Shown in pieces: positions 1 through 8,145 of a stretch of DNA of 64,000 nucleotides. Under the pieces are notes generated by a model that was not told the DNA's origin, did no database searches, and was given only the letters and a program-made list of their open reading frames with translations. The position numbers were made by a program, and so were the translations under genes. How positions within the stretch are numbered: the first letter of the stretch is position 1; every line of letters starts with the position of its first letter. Source of the DNA: Brucella pituitosa (GTDB lineage Bacteria; Pseudomonadota; Alphaproteobacteria; Rhizobiales; Rhizobiaceae); assembly GCF_003049685.1 (NCBI RefSeq), contig NZ_PYSY02000002.1, positions 496,001 through 560,000 on the forward strand, written 5' to 3'.

Positions 1-164
1 ATATCCCAGGACGAAGAAACCATAGAAAACCTTTATGTCTGCAATAAAAAATGAATGTCTTTTCCCTTATCCATAAAGATGTTTTCCTTGAAGGCAGAAT
101 GCAAGTCATAACGAAATTTGATTTTACGGATCGGATTTTGTCAAAGCGGAACAGGGGAAAACGC

Positions 165-1109
165 ATGCGCTATCTCAAACTGACAACACTTGCACTGGCG
201 GCGTTCACGGGGTTTACGAGCGTGGCTTCTGCAGCAGATCCTGCAAAGTGCGAAACTATTCGTCTGTCTGATCCGGGTTGGACAGATATCACTTCAACAA
301 ATTCCATCGCCAGCGTGCTGCTCGACGGTCTGGGCTATAAGCCCGATGTAAAAACCATGTCGGTGCCGATTGGCTATGAGGCCCTTAAAACTGGCAACAC
401 CGATGTATTCCTTGGCAACTGGATGCCGGCGCAACAGAAGTTCCGTGACGATCTCGATAGCGCCAAGGCTGCTGAAGTTCTGGTGAAAAATCTCGAAGGC
501 GCCAAGTTCACTCTGGCTGTACCAGATTATGTCGCCAAAGAAGGCGTGAAGGACTTCGCCGATCTCGCGGCTCATGCCGACAAATTTGATAAAGAAATCT
601 ATGGCATTGAGCCGGGAGCTCCGGCCAATCAAAATATTCAGAAAATCATCGAAGACAAAAAATTCAAGCTCGACGGCTGGAAGATCGTAGAATCGAGCGA
701 ACAGGCTATGCTTGCACAGGTTGATCGCAGAAACCGGGACAAGCAATGGGTGGTTTTCCTGGCCTGGGCGCCGCATCCCATGAACACCAAGCTTAACATC
801 GAATATCTGTCTGGTGGTGATGATTACTTCGGACCCAACTATGGCGGCGCAGAAGTTTATACCCTCTCACGCACTGGCTGGGCGGGCGAATGCCCGAATG
901 CAGCGAACTTCTTCAAGAAACTTGTCTTCACGGTCGATATTGAAAACGAGTTGATGGATAAGATCCTGAATGAAGGTGCCGAAGGGCCAGCAGCAGCTAC
1001 TGCATGGCTGAAAGCCAATCCCGAGCATATCGATAAGTGGCTCGAAGGCATCACCACTTTTAAAGGCGAACCAGGAGCAGCGGCGGTCAAGGCAAAACTC
1101 GGCCTTTAA
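165..1109 (+). CDS. choX: Choline ABC transporter periplasmic binding protein ChoX
   Basis: A 314-residue periplasmic solute-binding protein of the glycine betaine/choline (OpuAC) family, which should capture choline for an ABC importer whose permease and ATPase are not in this window. The first 23 residues (MRYLKLTTLALAAFTGFTSVASA) form a clear signal peptide, and the mature part begins ADPAKCETIRLSDPGWTDI, typical of ChoX. An upstream in-frame ATG at 51 would add 38 charged residues ahead of the signal peptide; ATG 165 has an AGGGGAAA ribosome site 6 bases upstream and is preferred. The choline-sulfatase gene follows 85 bp downstream on the same strand, which supports choline as ligand. Family assignment is strong; ligand assignment rests on similarity and context. 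Confidence 0.88.
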   Translation: MRYLKLTTLALAAFTGFTSVASAADPAKCETIRLSDPGWTDITSTNSIASVLLDGLGYKPDVKTMSVPIGYEALKTGNTDVFLGNWMPAQQKFRDDLDSAKAAEVLVKNLEGAKFTLAVPDYVAKEGVKDFADLAAHADKFDKEIYGIEPGAPANQNIQKIIEDKKFKLDGWKIVESSEQAMLAQVDRRNRDKQWVVFLAWAPHPMNTKLNIEYLSGGDDYFGPNYGGAEVYTLSRTGWAGECPNAANFFKKLVFTVDIENELMDKILNEGAEGPAAATAWLKANPEHIDKWLEGITTFKGEPGAAAVKAKLGL

Positions 1110-1194
1110 ACTGCGCTAAACATCCATTTTCGGCGGGCGTTTTCAACGTCCGCCGCTCTGCGTTTGATTTCTTTTAATTTATGGTCTTAGCCAA

Positions 1195-2703
1195 ATGAAA
1201 AAGCCGAATATCCTCGTTCTGATGGTTGATCAGCTGAACGGAACATTCTTTCCTGATGGGCCTGCTGAATTTCTGCATGCGCCGAACTTACGCAAGCTTG
1301 CCGAGCGCTCAGCGCGTTTTGCAAATTGTTATACCGCAAGCCCTCTATGTGCTCCGGCACGTGCATCGTTCATGTCTGGACAGCTACCGTCTCGAACGGG
1401 CGTCTACGACAACGCTGCTGAATTTTCCTCCGAAATTCCAACCTATGCGCATCATTTACGCAATGCGGGCTATCAAACAGCTCTATCTGGCAAAATGCAT
1501 TTTGTCGGTCCGGATCAACTGCACGGCTTTGAGCAGCGCCTGACGACAGACATCTATCCCGCTGATTTTGGCTGGACACCTGATTATCGCAAGCCCGGCG
1601 AACGCATTGATTGGTGGTATCATAACCTCGGTTCGATCACTGGTGCAGGATCGGCAGAAATTACCAATCAACTCGAATATGACGACGAGGTCGCCTATCA
1701 GGCAGAAGCCAAGCTCTACGATCTCGCTCGCGGTCATGATGAACGCCCCTGGTGTCTAACGGTGAGCTTCACACATCCGCATGACCCCTATGTAGCCCGC
1801 AAACGCTTCTATGATCTTTATGCGGATATTCCGGAACTTGATCCTAAAATCGGACCATTACCAGAAAGCAAAATCGACCCGCACAGCGAGCGTCTGCTGC
1901 GTGCCTGCAAGGCCGAAGATTACGATCTCACACGTGAGCAGATAAGAACTGCCCGGCAGGCATACTTTGCCAATATCTCCTATGTCGATGAGAAAATTGG
2001 CAGTCTTCTCGATGTACTTGAACGGTGCGGCGTGAGTGAGAACACACTGATCATATTCACTTCAGATCATGGTGATATGCTCGGGGAACGTGGCCTTTGG
2101 TTCAAAATGAACTTCTTTGAAGGCTCTGCGCGTGTGCCACTGATGATCGCGGCACCCCAGTTAACGCCGGAATTGGTAGAAGAAGCCGTATCCACGCTTG
2201 ATGTGCTACCAACGCTTTCCGATCTTGCGGGCATAGACCTTAAGGGCATCATGCCATGGACAGATGGTGTATCGCTTGTTGATGTTGCTTCAGGAGCAAC
2301 GTCGCGTGGCGCAGTGCCTATGGAATATGCTGCCGAGGGCACCATTGCACCGATGGTTTCTTTGCGGGAAGACGACTGGAAGCTGAATATCTGCAGGGTC
2401 GATCCCCCGCAATTGTTCAATCTTGTGAATGATCCGCATGAACTGGAAAATCTGGCGGCCTCGCCTGAGTATAGGGAAACATTTGAGCGTCTTATCCGCC
2501 AGGCCGAGAAGCGTTGGGATCTTGAGCTTTATGATAGTCAGGTGCGAGCCAGTCAGGCGCGGCGCCATGTGGTTTATCCAGCACTTCGCAACGGTGCTTA
2601 TTATCCATGGGATTATCAGCCATTGCAGAAGGCATCGGAGCGTTACATGCGCAATCATATGGATCTGAATGTTCTTGAAGAAAATCAGCGCTTTCCGCGT
2701 TAA
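1195..2703 (+). CDS. betC: Choline-sulfatase BetC
   Basis: A 502-residue cytoplasmic type I sulfatase that hydrolyses choline-O-sulfate to choline and sulfate, feeding glycine betaine synthesis. The sulfatase signature C-A-P-A-R lies at residues 52-56, with Cys52 the residue expected to be converted to formylglycine. Metal ligands are visible in the N-terminal LMVDQLNG (Asp12) and in the TSDHGDMLGE segment near residues 289-298. The C-terminal region (PWDYQPLQKASERYMRNHMDLN) is the choline-sulfatase C-terminal domain, which separates BetC from other sulfatases. There is no signal peptide. It lies directly downstream of choX and ends at a strong terminator. The betIBA genes normally linked to betC are not visible here. 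Confidence 0.93.
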   Translation: MKKPNILVLMVDQLNGTFFPDGPAEFLHAPNLRKLAERSARFANCYTASPLCAPARASFMSGQLPSRTGVYDNAAEFSSEIPTYAHHLRNAGYQTALSGKMHFVGPDQLHGFEQRLTTDIYPADFGWTPDYRKPGERIDWWYHNLGSITGAGSAEITNQLEYDDEVAYQAEAKLYDLARGHDERPWCLTVSFTHPHDPYVARKRFYDLYADIPELDPKIGPLPESKIDPHSERLLRACKAEDYDLTREQIRTARQAYFANISYVDEKIGSLLDVLERCGVSENTLIIFTSDHGDMLGERGLWFKMNFFEGSARVPLMIAAPQLTPELVEEAVSTLDVLPTLSDLAGIDLKGIMPWTDGVSLVDVASGATSRGAVPMEYAAEGTIAPMVSLREDDWKLNICRVDPPQLFNLVNDPHELENLAASPEYRETFERLIRQAEKRWDLELYDSQVRASQARRHVVYPALRNGAYYPWDYQPLQKASERYMRNHMDLNVLEENQRFPR

Positions 2704-2711
2704 TTCTAATA

Positions 2712-2739
2712 AAAAGGCTGATCTTTGATCAGCCTTTTT
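2712..2739. terminator. Bidirectional terminator between betC and the GntR gene
   Basis: Perfect 12-bp inverted repeat AAAAGGCTGATC / GATCAGCCTTTT with a 3-base loop; A and T tracts on both sides let it end transcription from both converging genes. It starts 9 bp after the betC stop and ends 3 bp before the GntR stop. Confidence 0.9.
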
Positions 2740-2741
2740 AT

Positions 2742-3461
2742 TTAACGGAGAATGTCTGAAAGGCGCTTCTGTTCTTTTTCCATGCGATCAAGATTGAGAC
2801 CTGCAAGCAGATCCAGAATATGCGTCTTCATTAAGGTTTCCGCGTCTTCAACCTTATGCTGCTCAATAGCATCCACAAGCGCATTATGAGCATGGCTTTC
2901 GCAGGTCGTTTCCCGGCGTTGCCAATAAAGCGCAATGATCAGCGATGAGCGCGGCAACAGTTCGGCAACAAAACCTGCCAGAATGGAATGCCCTGCAATC
3001 TCTGCAAGGTCGAGGTGAAAGCGCGCCGAAAGCCTGATCGCATCGCTGTAGCGACCGGCATGGAGGGCGGCATGTTCGTCATCAAGATGCTTGCGGAGCC
3101 TGGCGATATCGGCCGCTGTAGCCACCTTGGCCGCAAGTGCCGCAACTTCCGGCTCAACCAGAGTTCGAGCCTCAAACACTTCTCGCGCTTCTTCCCGCGA
3201 GGGTTCGGCAACAAAAGCGCCGCGGTTGGGTTCAAGCCGCGCAAGGCGATCATGCGACAGCGCTTGAAGAGCCGATCGCACGACTGCACGGCTGACAGAA
3301 TAGATCGTTGCCAGCTCATCTTCCGGTAGTTTGGTGCCAGGCAGTAACTGATGGCTGACGATTGCATCACGCAAGCCTTGATAAACGGAATGCCAGCGTG
3401 CCGCCCCATTATTGTTGCCGTTTTCAGTCGTGTCTGGTGCGTTAGAGCCAAAAAAATTCAT
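2742..3461 (-). CDS. GntR-family (FCD/FadR subfamily) transcriptional regulator
   Basis: A 239-residue cytoplasmic regulator. Residues about 23-90 form the GntR winged helix (LRDAIVSHQLLPGTKLPEDELATIYSVSRAVVRSALQALSHDRLARLEPNRGAFVAEPS). Residues about 97-225 are the all-helical FCD ligand-binding domain with the usual acidic/His metal-site pattern (DDEHAALH, RFHLDLAEIAG, HAHNALVDAIEQHKVEDAE). It is the last gene of a minus-strand series with a racemase and an ABC importer upstream, so it probably controls that uptake/catabolic set. A candidate operator, ATTGTCAACAA at 3558-3568, lies about 97 bp upstream and recurs upstream of the binding-protein gene. The effector is unknown. Confidence 0.85.
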   Translation of the reverse strand: MNFFGSNAPDTTENGNNNGAARWHSVYQGLRDAIVSHQLLPGTKLPEDELATIYSVSRAVVRSALQALSHDRLARLEPNRGAFVAEPSREEAREVFEARTLVEPEVAALAAKVATAADIARLRKHLDDEHAALHAGRYSDAIRLSARFHLDLAEIAGHSILAGFVAELLPRSSLIIALYWQRRETTCESHAHNALVDAIEQHKVEDAETLMKTHILDLLAGLNLDRMEKEQKRLSDILR

Positions 3462-3557
3462 TTGTGTCCGGATGCCAGGTTATTCAGACCGCAGGATGCT
3501 CTGCGAACATGCAGAGCCTTCAGAGCTTTTCACGTACATATCGAACTCACCTTAATA

Positions 3558-3568
3558 ATTGTCAACAA
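3558..3568. promoter_or_regulatory. Candidate GntR operator upstream of the GntR gene
   Basis: ATTGTCAACAA, an ATTGT/ACAA(T) inverted repeat of the kind bound by FCD-type GntR regulators. The identical 11-mer is found at 9421-9431 in front of the ABC binding-protein gene. Assignment is inference. Confidence 0.45.
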
Positions 3569-3621
3569 ATTCGGTAATTTGATCTACAACATGGGGTCGA
3601 TACATTATCGTTATGCTCAGC

Positions 3622-4353
3622 TCACCGCCCTGGTGAATATGGTTCAAATATCCCTTCAAAGGTCTTTGTCCGCGGTGGCAGATATCCGCCTCTTTTAGAT
3701 GTCTTCAAGCCAAGACTAACCAGCCCTTCGCAGAGCTTGACCGCAGCCGTGACACCATCAATCACCGGCAAACCATGTTCCTGCGATAAGGATGCGGCGA
3801 GATCGGCCATGCCTGCACAGCCAAGCACAATCGCTTCCGCATGATCATCCCGGATCGCGCGCGCGATCTCTTCAGAAATTCGCTTTCGTGCATCAGAACC
3901 GGGAATTTCGAGTTCCAACACGGCAACATCGCTGGCTCTTACACGAGCGCAACGCGTCGCCAGCCCGTAGCGTACCAGATTATGCTCGATAGCAGGTACG
4001 GAGCGGGAGAGGGTGGTTACCACACTGAACTTGCCTGAAATCAAGCTCGCCATGTGGAAAGCAGCCTCACCGATGCCAATCACAGGCATTGTGCTGGCAC
4101 AGCGTGCAGCGTCCAATCCCGTATCGTCGAAACAAGCTATGATGCAGGCATCGGCCGACGAATGCTTCTGCATTTCGCCGATCATGCCAGGAATAGCAAA
4201 AACCTCATCGAAGTAACCTTCTATGCTGGGTGGGCCGTCCTTGGGATTGACGGCTATGATATTGGTATCGGTCGCTGCTACGCTTCGCGCGGCTTCGCCG
4301 ATTTTACGCGTCATGGAAGCGGTCGTATTCGGGTTGACGACAAGTATGTCCAT
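3622..4353 (-). CDS. Asp/Glu/hydantoin racemase family protein
   Basis: A 243-residue cytoplasmic enzyme of the Asp/Glu racemase superfamily, hydantoin-racemase branch: it starts MDILVVNPNTTASMT, a typical HyuE-like N-terminus. Two catalytic cysteines expected for cofactor-independent proton abstraction are visible: Cys74 in IIACFDDTG and Cys179 in IVLGCAGMADL. Family members racemise hydantoins, aspartate/glutamate or act as maleate/allantoin-type isomerases, so the exact substrate is open. It stands between a branched-chain-type ABC importer (206 bp upstream) and a GntR regulator on the same strand, which suggests that the transporter brings in the enzyme's substrate or a precursor. Confidence 0.78.
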   Translation of the reverse strand: MDILVVNPNTTASMTRKIGEAARSVAATDTNIIAVNPKDGPPSIEGYFDEVFAIPGMIGEMQKHSSADACIIACFDDTGLDAARCASTMPVIGIGEAAFHMASLISGKFSVVTTLSRSVPAIEHNLVRYGLATRCARVRASDVAVLELEIPGSDARKRISEEIARAIRDDHAEAIVLGCAGMADLAASLSQEHGLPVIDGVTAAVKLCEGLVSLGLKTSKRGGYLPPRTKTFEGIFEPYSPGR

Positions 4354-4510
4354 TTCCTCAAACCATCTTTTTTTATCGTTGTTGATGGCTTAAAGCGCGT
4401 TGCCCTTGCAATATTCACTTCGCGCTTCAAGTTATTGTTTTCAAGCAGAAATCCTGATCTCGATTTCTGAAAATTCTTTAGGCATAGTAATGCCTCAAAG
4501 CAGAATTGAA

Positions 4511-4542
4511 GCAGCCGTGCCTTGCCCCCACGGAACGGCTGC
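4511..4542 (-). terminator. Possible terminator hairpin after the livF-like gene
   Basis: GCAGCCGT / ACGGCTGC inverted repeat with a 16-base loop, 18 bp downstream of the ATPase stop. No long T tract follows, so it may be only an attenuating hairpin between the transporter genes and the racemase. Confidence 0.35.
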
Positions 4543-4559
4543 CGATCCAGTGTCGCAAC

Positions 4560-5282
4560 TTAGATTTCGCCCCCCAGATAAAGTTTCTTCACGCGCTCAT
4601 CAGAGATGAGTTCTTCGGAATTACCCGAGAGCACAATCTTGCCGGTGGTGAGCGCATAAGCCCGTTGTGAAATACGAAGTGCCATACGTGAGTTTTGCTC
4701 AACGAGCAGAACACTCACTTTTTCATCGCGGTTGATGGCTACAATCGAACGAGCGATGTCCTGCACAAGCTTAGGTGCAACGCCCAATGACGGCTCATCA
4801 AGAAGCAATAGCTTAGGTTTTGCCATCAGCGCGCGCCCGATAACCAGCATCTGCTGTTCACCACCACTCATCGTGCCTGCTGCTTGCGAGTATCGCTCCT
4901 TCAGACGAGGGAAGCGGCCCATCACCATTTCCAGCGTATTGGCGATTTCTGCCTTGCTGGAGCGGGTAAAGGCTCCCATCAGAAGATTGTCGCGCACACT
5001 CATATATGGAAAGACACGGCGTCCCTCCGGCACCATAGCGATACCCATTTCAACAATCGTATCCGAACGCGTTCCATCAAGGCGACGTCCCTCGAAATAA
5101 ATCTCGCCTTTGCGCAATTTGTTCAGCCCTGTAATCGCTCGCAGAATTGAGGATTTTCCAGCGCCGTTTGCACCGATGAGGGCTACTGTCTCGCCTTCAT
5201 TGACTGTCAGCGAAACGCCTTTGAGGGCATATACGTGATCATAATAGAGTTCGGCATCGTTGACTTTCAGAAGCTCTGTCAT
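4560..5282 (-). CDS. Branched-chain-type ABC transporter ATP-binding protein (LivF-like)
   Basis: A 240-residue ATPase of the hydrophobic amino-acid transporter (HAAT) family. It shows Walker A GANGAGKSS (37-45), the LivF hallmark PEGRRVFPYMSVRDNLLMGA (85-104), signature MSGGEQ (138-143) and Walker B LLLDEPSLG (159-167), followed by the H-loop region VLLVEQNSRMAL, where the switch histidine is Gln as is usual for LivF. It sits 2 bp after the LivG-like ATPase gene and should pair with it as a heterodimer on the cytoplasmic face of the LivHM-like permease. The ligand is not predictable from this subunit. Confidence 0.9.
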   Translation of the reverse strand: MTELLKVNDAELYYDHVYALKGVSLTVNEGETVALIGANGAGKSSILRAITGLNKLRKGEIYFEGRRLDGTRSDTIVEMGIAMVPEGRRVFPYMSVRDNLLMGAFTRSSKAEIANTLEMVMGRFPRLKERYSQAAGTMSGGEQQMLVIGRALMAKPKLLLLDEPSLGVAPKLVQDIARSIVAINRDEKVSVLLVEQNSRMALRISQRAYALTTGKIVLSGNSEELISDERVKKLYLGGEI

Positions 5283-5284
5283 GA

Positions 5285-6064
5285 TCAGTATCCAATCGTT
5301 TCATCTTCTGCGCCGAGATAGGCTTCGATGACTTTTTCGTTCTCCTGAATCTCCTTAGGCGTACCTTCCGCAATCTTCTGACCGAAATTGATGACAACGA
5401 TCCGATCGGAGATATTCATGACGGCTGGCATATCGTGTTCAACGAGAAGAACAGTGACCCCGCGATCCCGCACGGCACGCACCATTTCCACTGCTTTGAC
5501 GGTCTCATCGTGGTTCATGCCGGCAAAAGGTTCATCAAGCAGCAGGATTTTAGGCTCCGTGGCCAACCCGATCGCAATGCCAAGCGCTCGAAGATGACCA
5601 TGGGGAAGGGTCTGGGCAACTTCATTGCGCTGACTGCCAAGCCCTAGAAAGTCCAGAATTTCGTCGGCAGAACGGCCAAATTCCTCCTGATCTTGCCGAG
5701 CCAGCCCGGTACCGACATAACATCCGAGGAAACTTGCTTTGGCGCGCAGGTGATGAGCGACAATCACATTCTCTCGCACCGTCATGCCTTTGAAGATTGT
5801 CGTTTCCTGAAACGTGCGAACTACGCCTTTACGGGCGACGATGTGCGGAGCAAGCCCCGATATACGTTCACCTTTAAAGCGAACTTCGCCGGTCGTGGGT
5901 GTGATAAAAGACGCGATCAGCTTGAAAAGAGTCGACTTTCCCGCACCGTTCGGCCCGATCACTGATAGAATTTCCTTTTCCTTGACCGAGAAGGAAACAT
6001 CGTTGACTGCCACAAGCCCGCCAAAACGCTTGGTCAGCCCTTTGATTTCGAGAAGTGCACTCAT
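5285..6064 (-). CDS. Branched-chain-type ABC transporter ATP-binding protein (LivG-like)
   Basis: A 259-residue HAAT-family ATPase. Walker A is GPNGAGKST (37-45), the Q-loop is RTFQETTIFKGMTVRENVIVAHH (83-105), and Walker B is LLLDEPFAGMN (174-184), followed by VLLVEHDMPAVM with the switch His. The signature segment reads LPHGHLRALGIAIGLA (153-168), which departs from the common LivG form LPYGxQRRLEIARAL: the second residue pair is His-Gly-His and the Arg-Arg is lost. This may be lineage variation, as all other motifs are intact. Its start ATG overlaps the stop of the LivM-like gene by 4 bp, indicating translational coupling. Confidence 0.9.
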   Translation of the reverse strand: MSALLEIKGLTKRFGGLVAVNDVSFSVKEKEILSVIGPNGAGKSTLFKLIASFITPTTGEVRFKGERISGLAPHIVARKGVVRTFQETTIFKGMTVRENVIVAHHLRAKASFLGCYVGTGLARQDQEEFGRSADEILDFLGLGSQRNEVAQTLPHGHLRALGIAIGLATEPKILLLDEPFAGMNHDETVKAVEMVRAVRDRGVTVLLVEHDMPAVMNISDRIVVINFGQKIAEGTPKEIQENEKVIEAYLGAEDETIGY

Positions 6065-7041
6065 GATCTCGATCCTTTCTTGCCAGTCAGTCGCAGGCTG
6101 AGCAGGCCGTTAGGCAGGAACAGCATCAGAATGATCAACAGGCTTGAGAAGATAAGGAGCTGGAATTTTCCGGTCTGAAACAGGAAATCCCAACCGAAAT
6201 AGAGGACAAAAGTGCCGATGATTGGCCCGAAAACATAGCCAAGCCCACCAAGGAAGCAGTTGAGCATGAAGTTGACAGAGTCCGTAACAGTGAAACTCGA
6301 AGGATAGATTGACTGCGAGATTGCCACGAACATCGCACCGCCAAGACCGCCAAGGAAAGACGAAATGGCATAAGCCAGTACGCGCAGATAAGTAATGTTG
6401 ACGCCAATAGAGGACGCGAGTTCTTCGTTCTGTTGCAGCGACTGGCAAAGCCCGCCGATGCGCGAATGAATAAGCCGGTAAAGCCCGGCGAAGCAGAGCA
6501 CCATCAGCACGACCGACACGTAATAGAAGGCCGCACGCGGGTTCTGGAGCGTTGCGAAATCCGGCAGGATGGTCAGACCGAATATCGATATGCCGCCGGG
6601 CATCGGAATGCTGACCATGCCCTTCGCACCATTGGTGATCGGCAAGGCCATCGCCAGCAGCCGTGCGACTTCCGTGAGCACCAGTGTGACCATAGCAAAG
6701 TAAACACCACGAAGCCTCAGGATCGGTATGCCGATAAGGATGCTGGCGAAGGCACAGAACAGGCCGGCCAATGGCAGCGTCAGCCAGAAAGAAATGCCAT
6801 ATTTGACCATGAGGATGGCCGAGACATAGCCGCCCATCAATGCGTAGGCACCCTGACCGATATTGATGCGGCCAATATAGAAGGTAAGCCAAACACCACC
6901 GCTGACGATAGATAACAAGGCCACCGAAGTCAGTGTATAATAAAGGTCGTTGCGTCCGGTTACTTCGATGAGCAGCGGAATGCCGATCAGTACGAGTGCG
7001 AGAAAGGCAACGACGCCAAGGAGTTTTGTTGTCTTTGTCAT
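6061..7041 (-). CDS. Branched-chain-type ABC transporter permease (LivM-like)
   Basis: A 326-residue inner-membrane permease with about nine hydrophobic segments and the LivM consensus around residues 60-85 (YIGRINIGQGAYALMGGYVSAIL) and 200-245 (SLQQNEELASSIGVNITYLRVLAYAISSFLGGLGGAMF), which contains the EAA-like cytoplasmic loop. The start at ATG 7041 has GGGGG 6 bases upstream and lies 11 bp after the LivH stop; an earlier in-frame ATG at 7062 would overlap livH and lacks a comparable site. It should form the channel together with the LivH-like protein encoded just upstream. Confidence 0.88.
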   Translation of the reverse strand: MTKTTKLLGVVAFLALVLIGIPLLIEVTGRNDLYYTLTSVALLSIVSGGVWLTFYIGRINIGQGAYALMGGYVSAILMVKYGISFWLTLPLAGLFCAFASILIGIPILRLRGVYFAMVTLVLTEVARLLAMALPITNGAKGMVSIPMPGGISIFGLTILPDFATLQNPRAAFYYVSVVLMVLCFAGLYRLIHSRIGGLCQSLQQNEELASSIGVNITYLRVLAYAISSFLGGLGGAMFVAISQSIYPSSFTVTDSVNFMLNCFLGGLGYVFGPIIGTFVLYFGWDFLFQTGKFQLLIFSSLLIILMLFLPNGLLSLRLTGKKGSRS

Positions 7042-7052
7042 GATTGCCCCCA

Positions 7053-7919
7053 TCAACCCCATGGTTTGCCCATAAGCCCATTCGGGCGGAGACTGAGGAA
7101 GACCATCAGCCCGGCAAAGATGACGAGATAGGTGATATCACCATAAGGACGCAGCACAGTGAGGCCGACCGACTCCAGCATGCCCAGGATGAAGCCGCCG
7201 GCAATTGCACCGCTGACGACACCGGCTCCACCAATCATCACCATCATGAAAGCCTTGATGGAAATTGCTCCACCAATGCCTGAATTAACACCGGTAATGG
7301 CAACCAGCAGACCACCGACGAGGCCTGCCAGCATAGCCCCCATTGCGAAGCCGATCATGGAATATCGATCAACATTCACACCCATCAACTGCGCAGCCAC
7401 GCGTTCCTGGGCGAGCGCGCGCATTGCACGACCGGGTTTCGTAAACTGCATAAAGAGAACGAAAGCAGCGATGAAGATGACGGCGAGTGCGCCGATCAAC
7501 ATGCGGTCATAAGGCATTATCAGCCAATCAGAAACGAAGACACCGTTTATGATTTTTGGCACGCCGCGCTGCTTTTCGCCAAAAAGCAGAAGGATAATCG
7601 CATCGAGAAAGAACGCGACCGCCGCCGCAAGCAGCATTGTACTTTCATCTCGCAGACTTCGTTTAATAACGGGCCTGAATAAAAGCTTCTCAATCAGTGC
7701 ACCGACAATCATCAAAGTGACTGCAGAGGCGAGCAACGCCACGACAAATGGTAAGCCGAGCTGACCATAGATCGTGTAAGTGACGAAGCCGCCGAGCACA
7801 TACATCTGGCCGTGCGCGAAGTTGAGGACGTTCATCAGTGCGAAAATCAGCGTCAATCCTAACGCGATCAGTGCATATTGCGCACCAAGATACAGCCCAT
7901 TGGCTATAATTTGTTCCAT
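7053..7919 (-). CDS. Branched-chain-type ABC transporter permease (LivH-like)
   Basis: A 288-residue inner-membrane permease of the LivH type: MEQIIANGLYLGAQYALIALGLTLIFALMNVLNFAHGQMYVLGGF is diagnostic, and the loop RAMRALAQERVAAQLMGVNVDRYSMIGFAMGAMLAG carries the ATPase-contacting motif. About eight membrane segments are evident. ATG 7919 is favoured because GGGGGAG stands 13 bases upstream and the upstream extension from 7952 (MALSPQGESAF) is not typical of the family. It follows the binding-protein gene by 224 bp, which contain a 104-bp repeat, so transcription may be partly uncoupled there. Confidence 0.9.
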   Translation of the reverse strand: MEQIIANGLYLGAQYALIALGLTLIFALMNVLNFAHGQMYVLGGFVTYTIYGQLGLPFVVALLASAVTLMIVGALIEKLLFRPVIKRSLRDESTMLLAAAVAFFLDAIILLLFGEKQRGVPKIINGVFVSDWLIMPYDRMLIGALAVIFIAAFVLFMQFTKPGRAMRALAQERVAAQLMGVNVDRYSMIGFAMGAMLAGLVGGLLVAITGVNSGIGGAISIKAFMMVMIGGAGVVSGAIAGGFILGMLESVGLTVLRPYGDITYLVIFAGLMVFLSLRPNGLMGKPWG

Positions 7920-8041
7920 GAAGGCAGACTCCCCCTGCGGAGACAGGGCCAAGCCAAAGCCTCCGTGACAGTTCTTTACGGTTGGGAGGCCTGATGCGGA
8001 CTATAACACCGCATCAGGCTATTGCTTGAGTGCCGTTCGTT

Positions 8042-8145
8042 TAGAGCGCATCCCGAAAAGTGTGAAACGGTTTTCGGAAAAAGATGCGCGTTAAAACAAA
8101 TATTTAGAGCGCCGATCTGATCCAATCAGATCGAAACGCGCTCTA
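8042..8145. repeat. 104-bp Bru-RS-like palindrome-ended element, copy 1
   Basis: Element beginning TAGAGCGCATCCCGAAAAG and ending AACGCGCTCTA, with an internal TAGAGCGCC and the dyad GATCTGATCCAATCAGATC. Three further copies of exactly the same length occur in the window (14837-14940, 31536-31639, 54765-54868). Its right end supplies the stop codon of the binding-protein gene at 8143. It resembles the short Bru-RS elements described for Brucella; that name is recalled from family knowledge and was not checked. Confidence 0.85.

Noticed and set aside
6110..7081. 323-codon minus-strand frame overlapping the LivM-like gene in another frame
   Set aside because: The overlapping frame encodes a good LivM permease; the alternative is Trp/His/Arg-rich and implausible.
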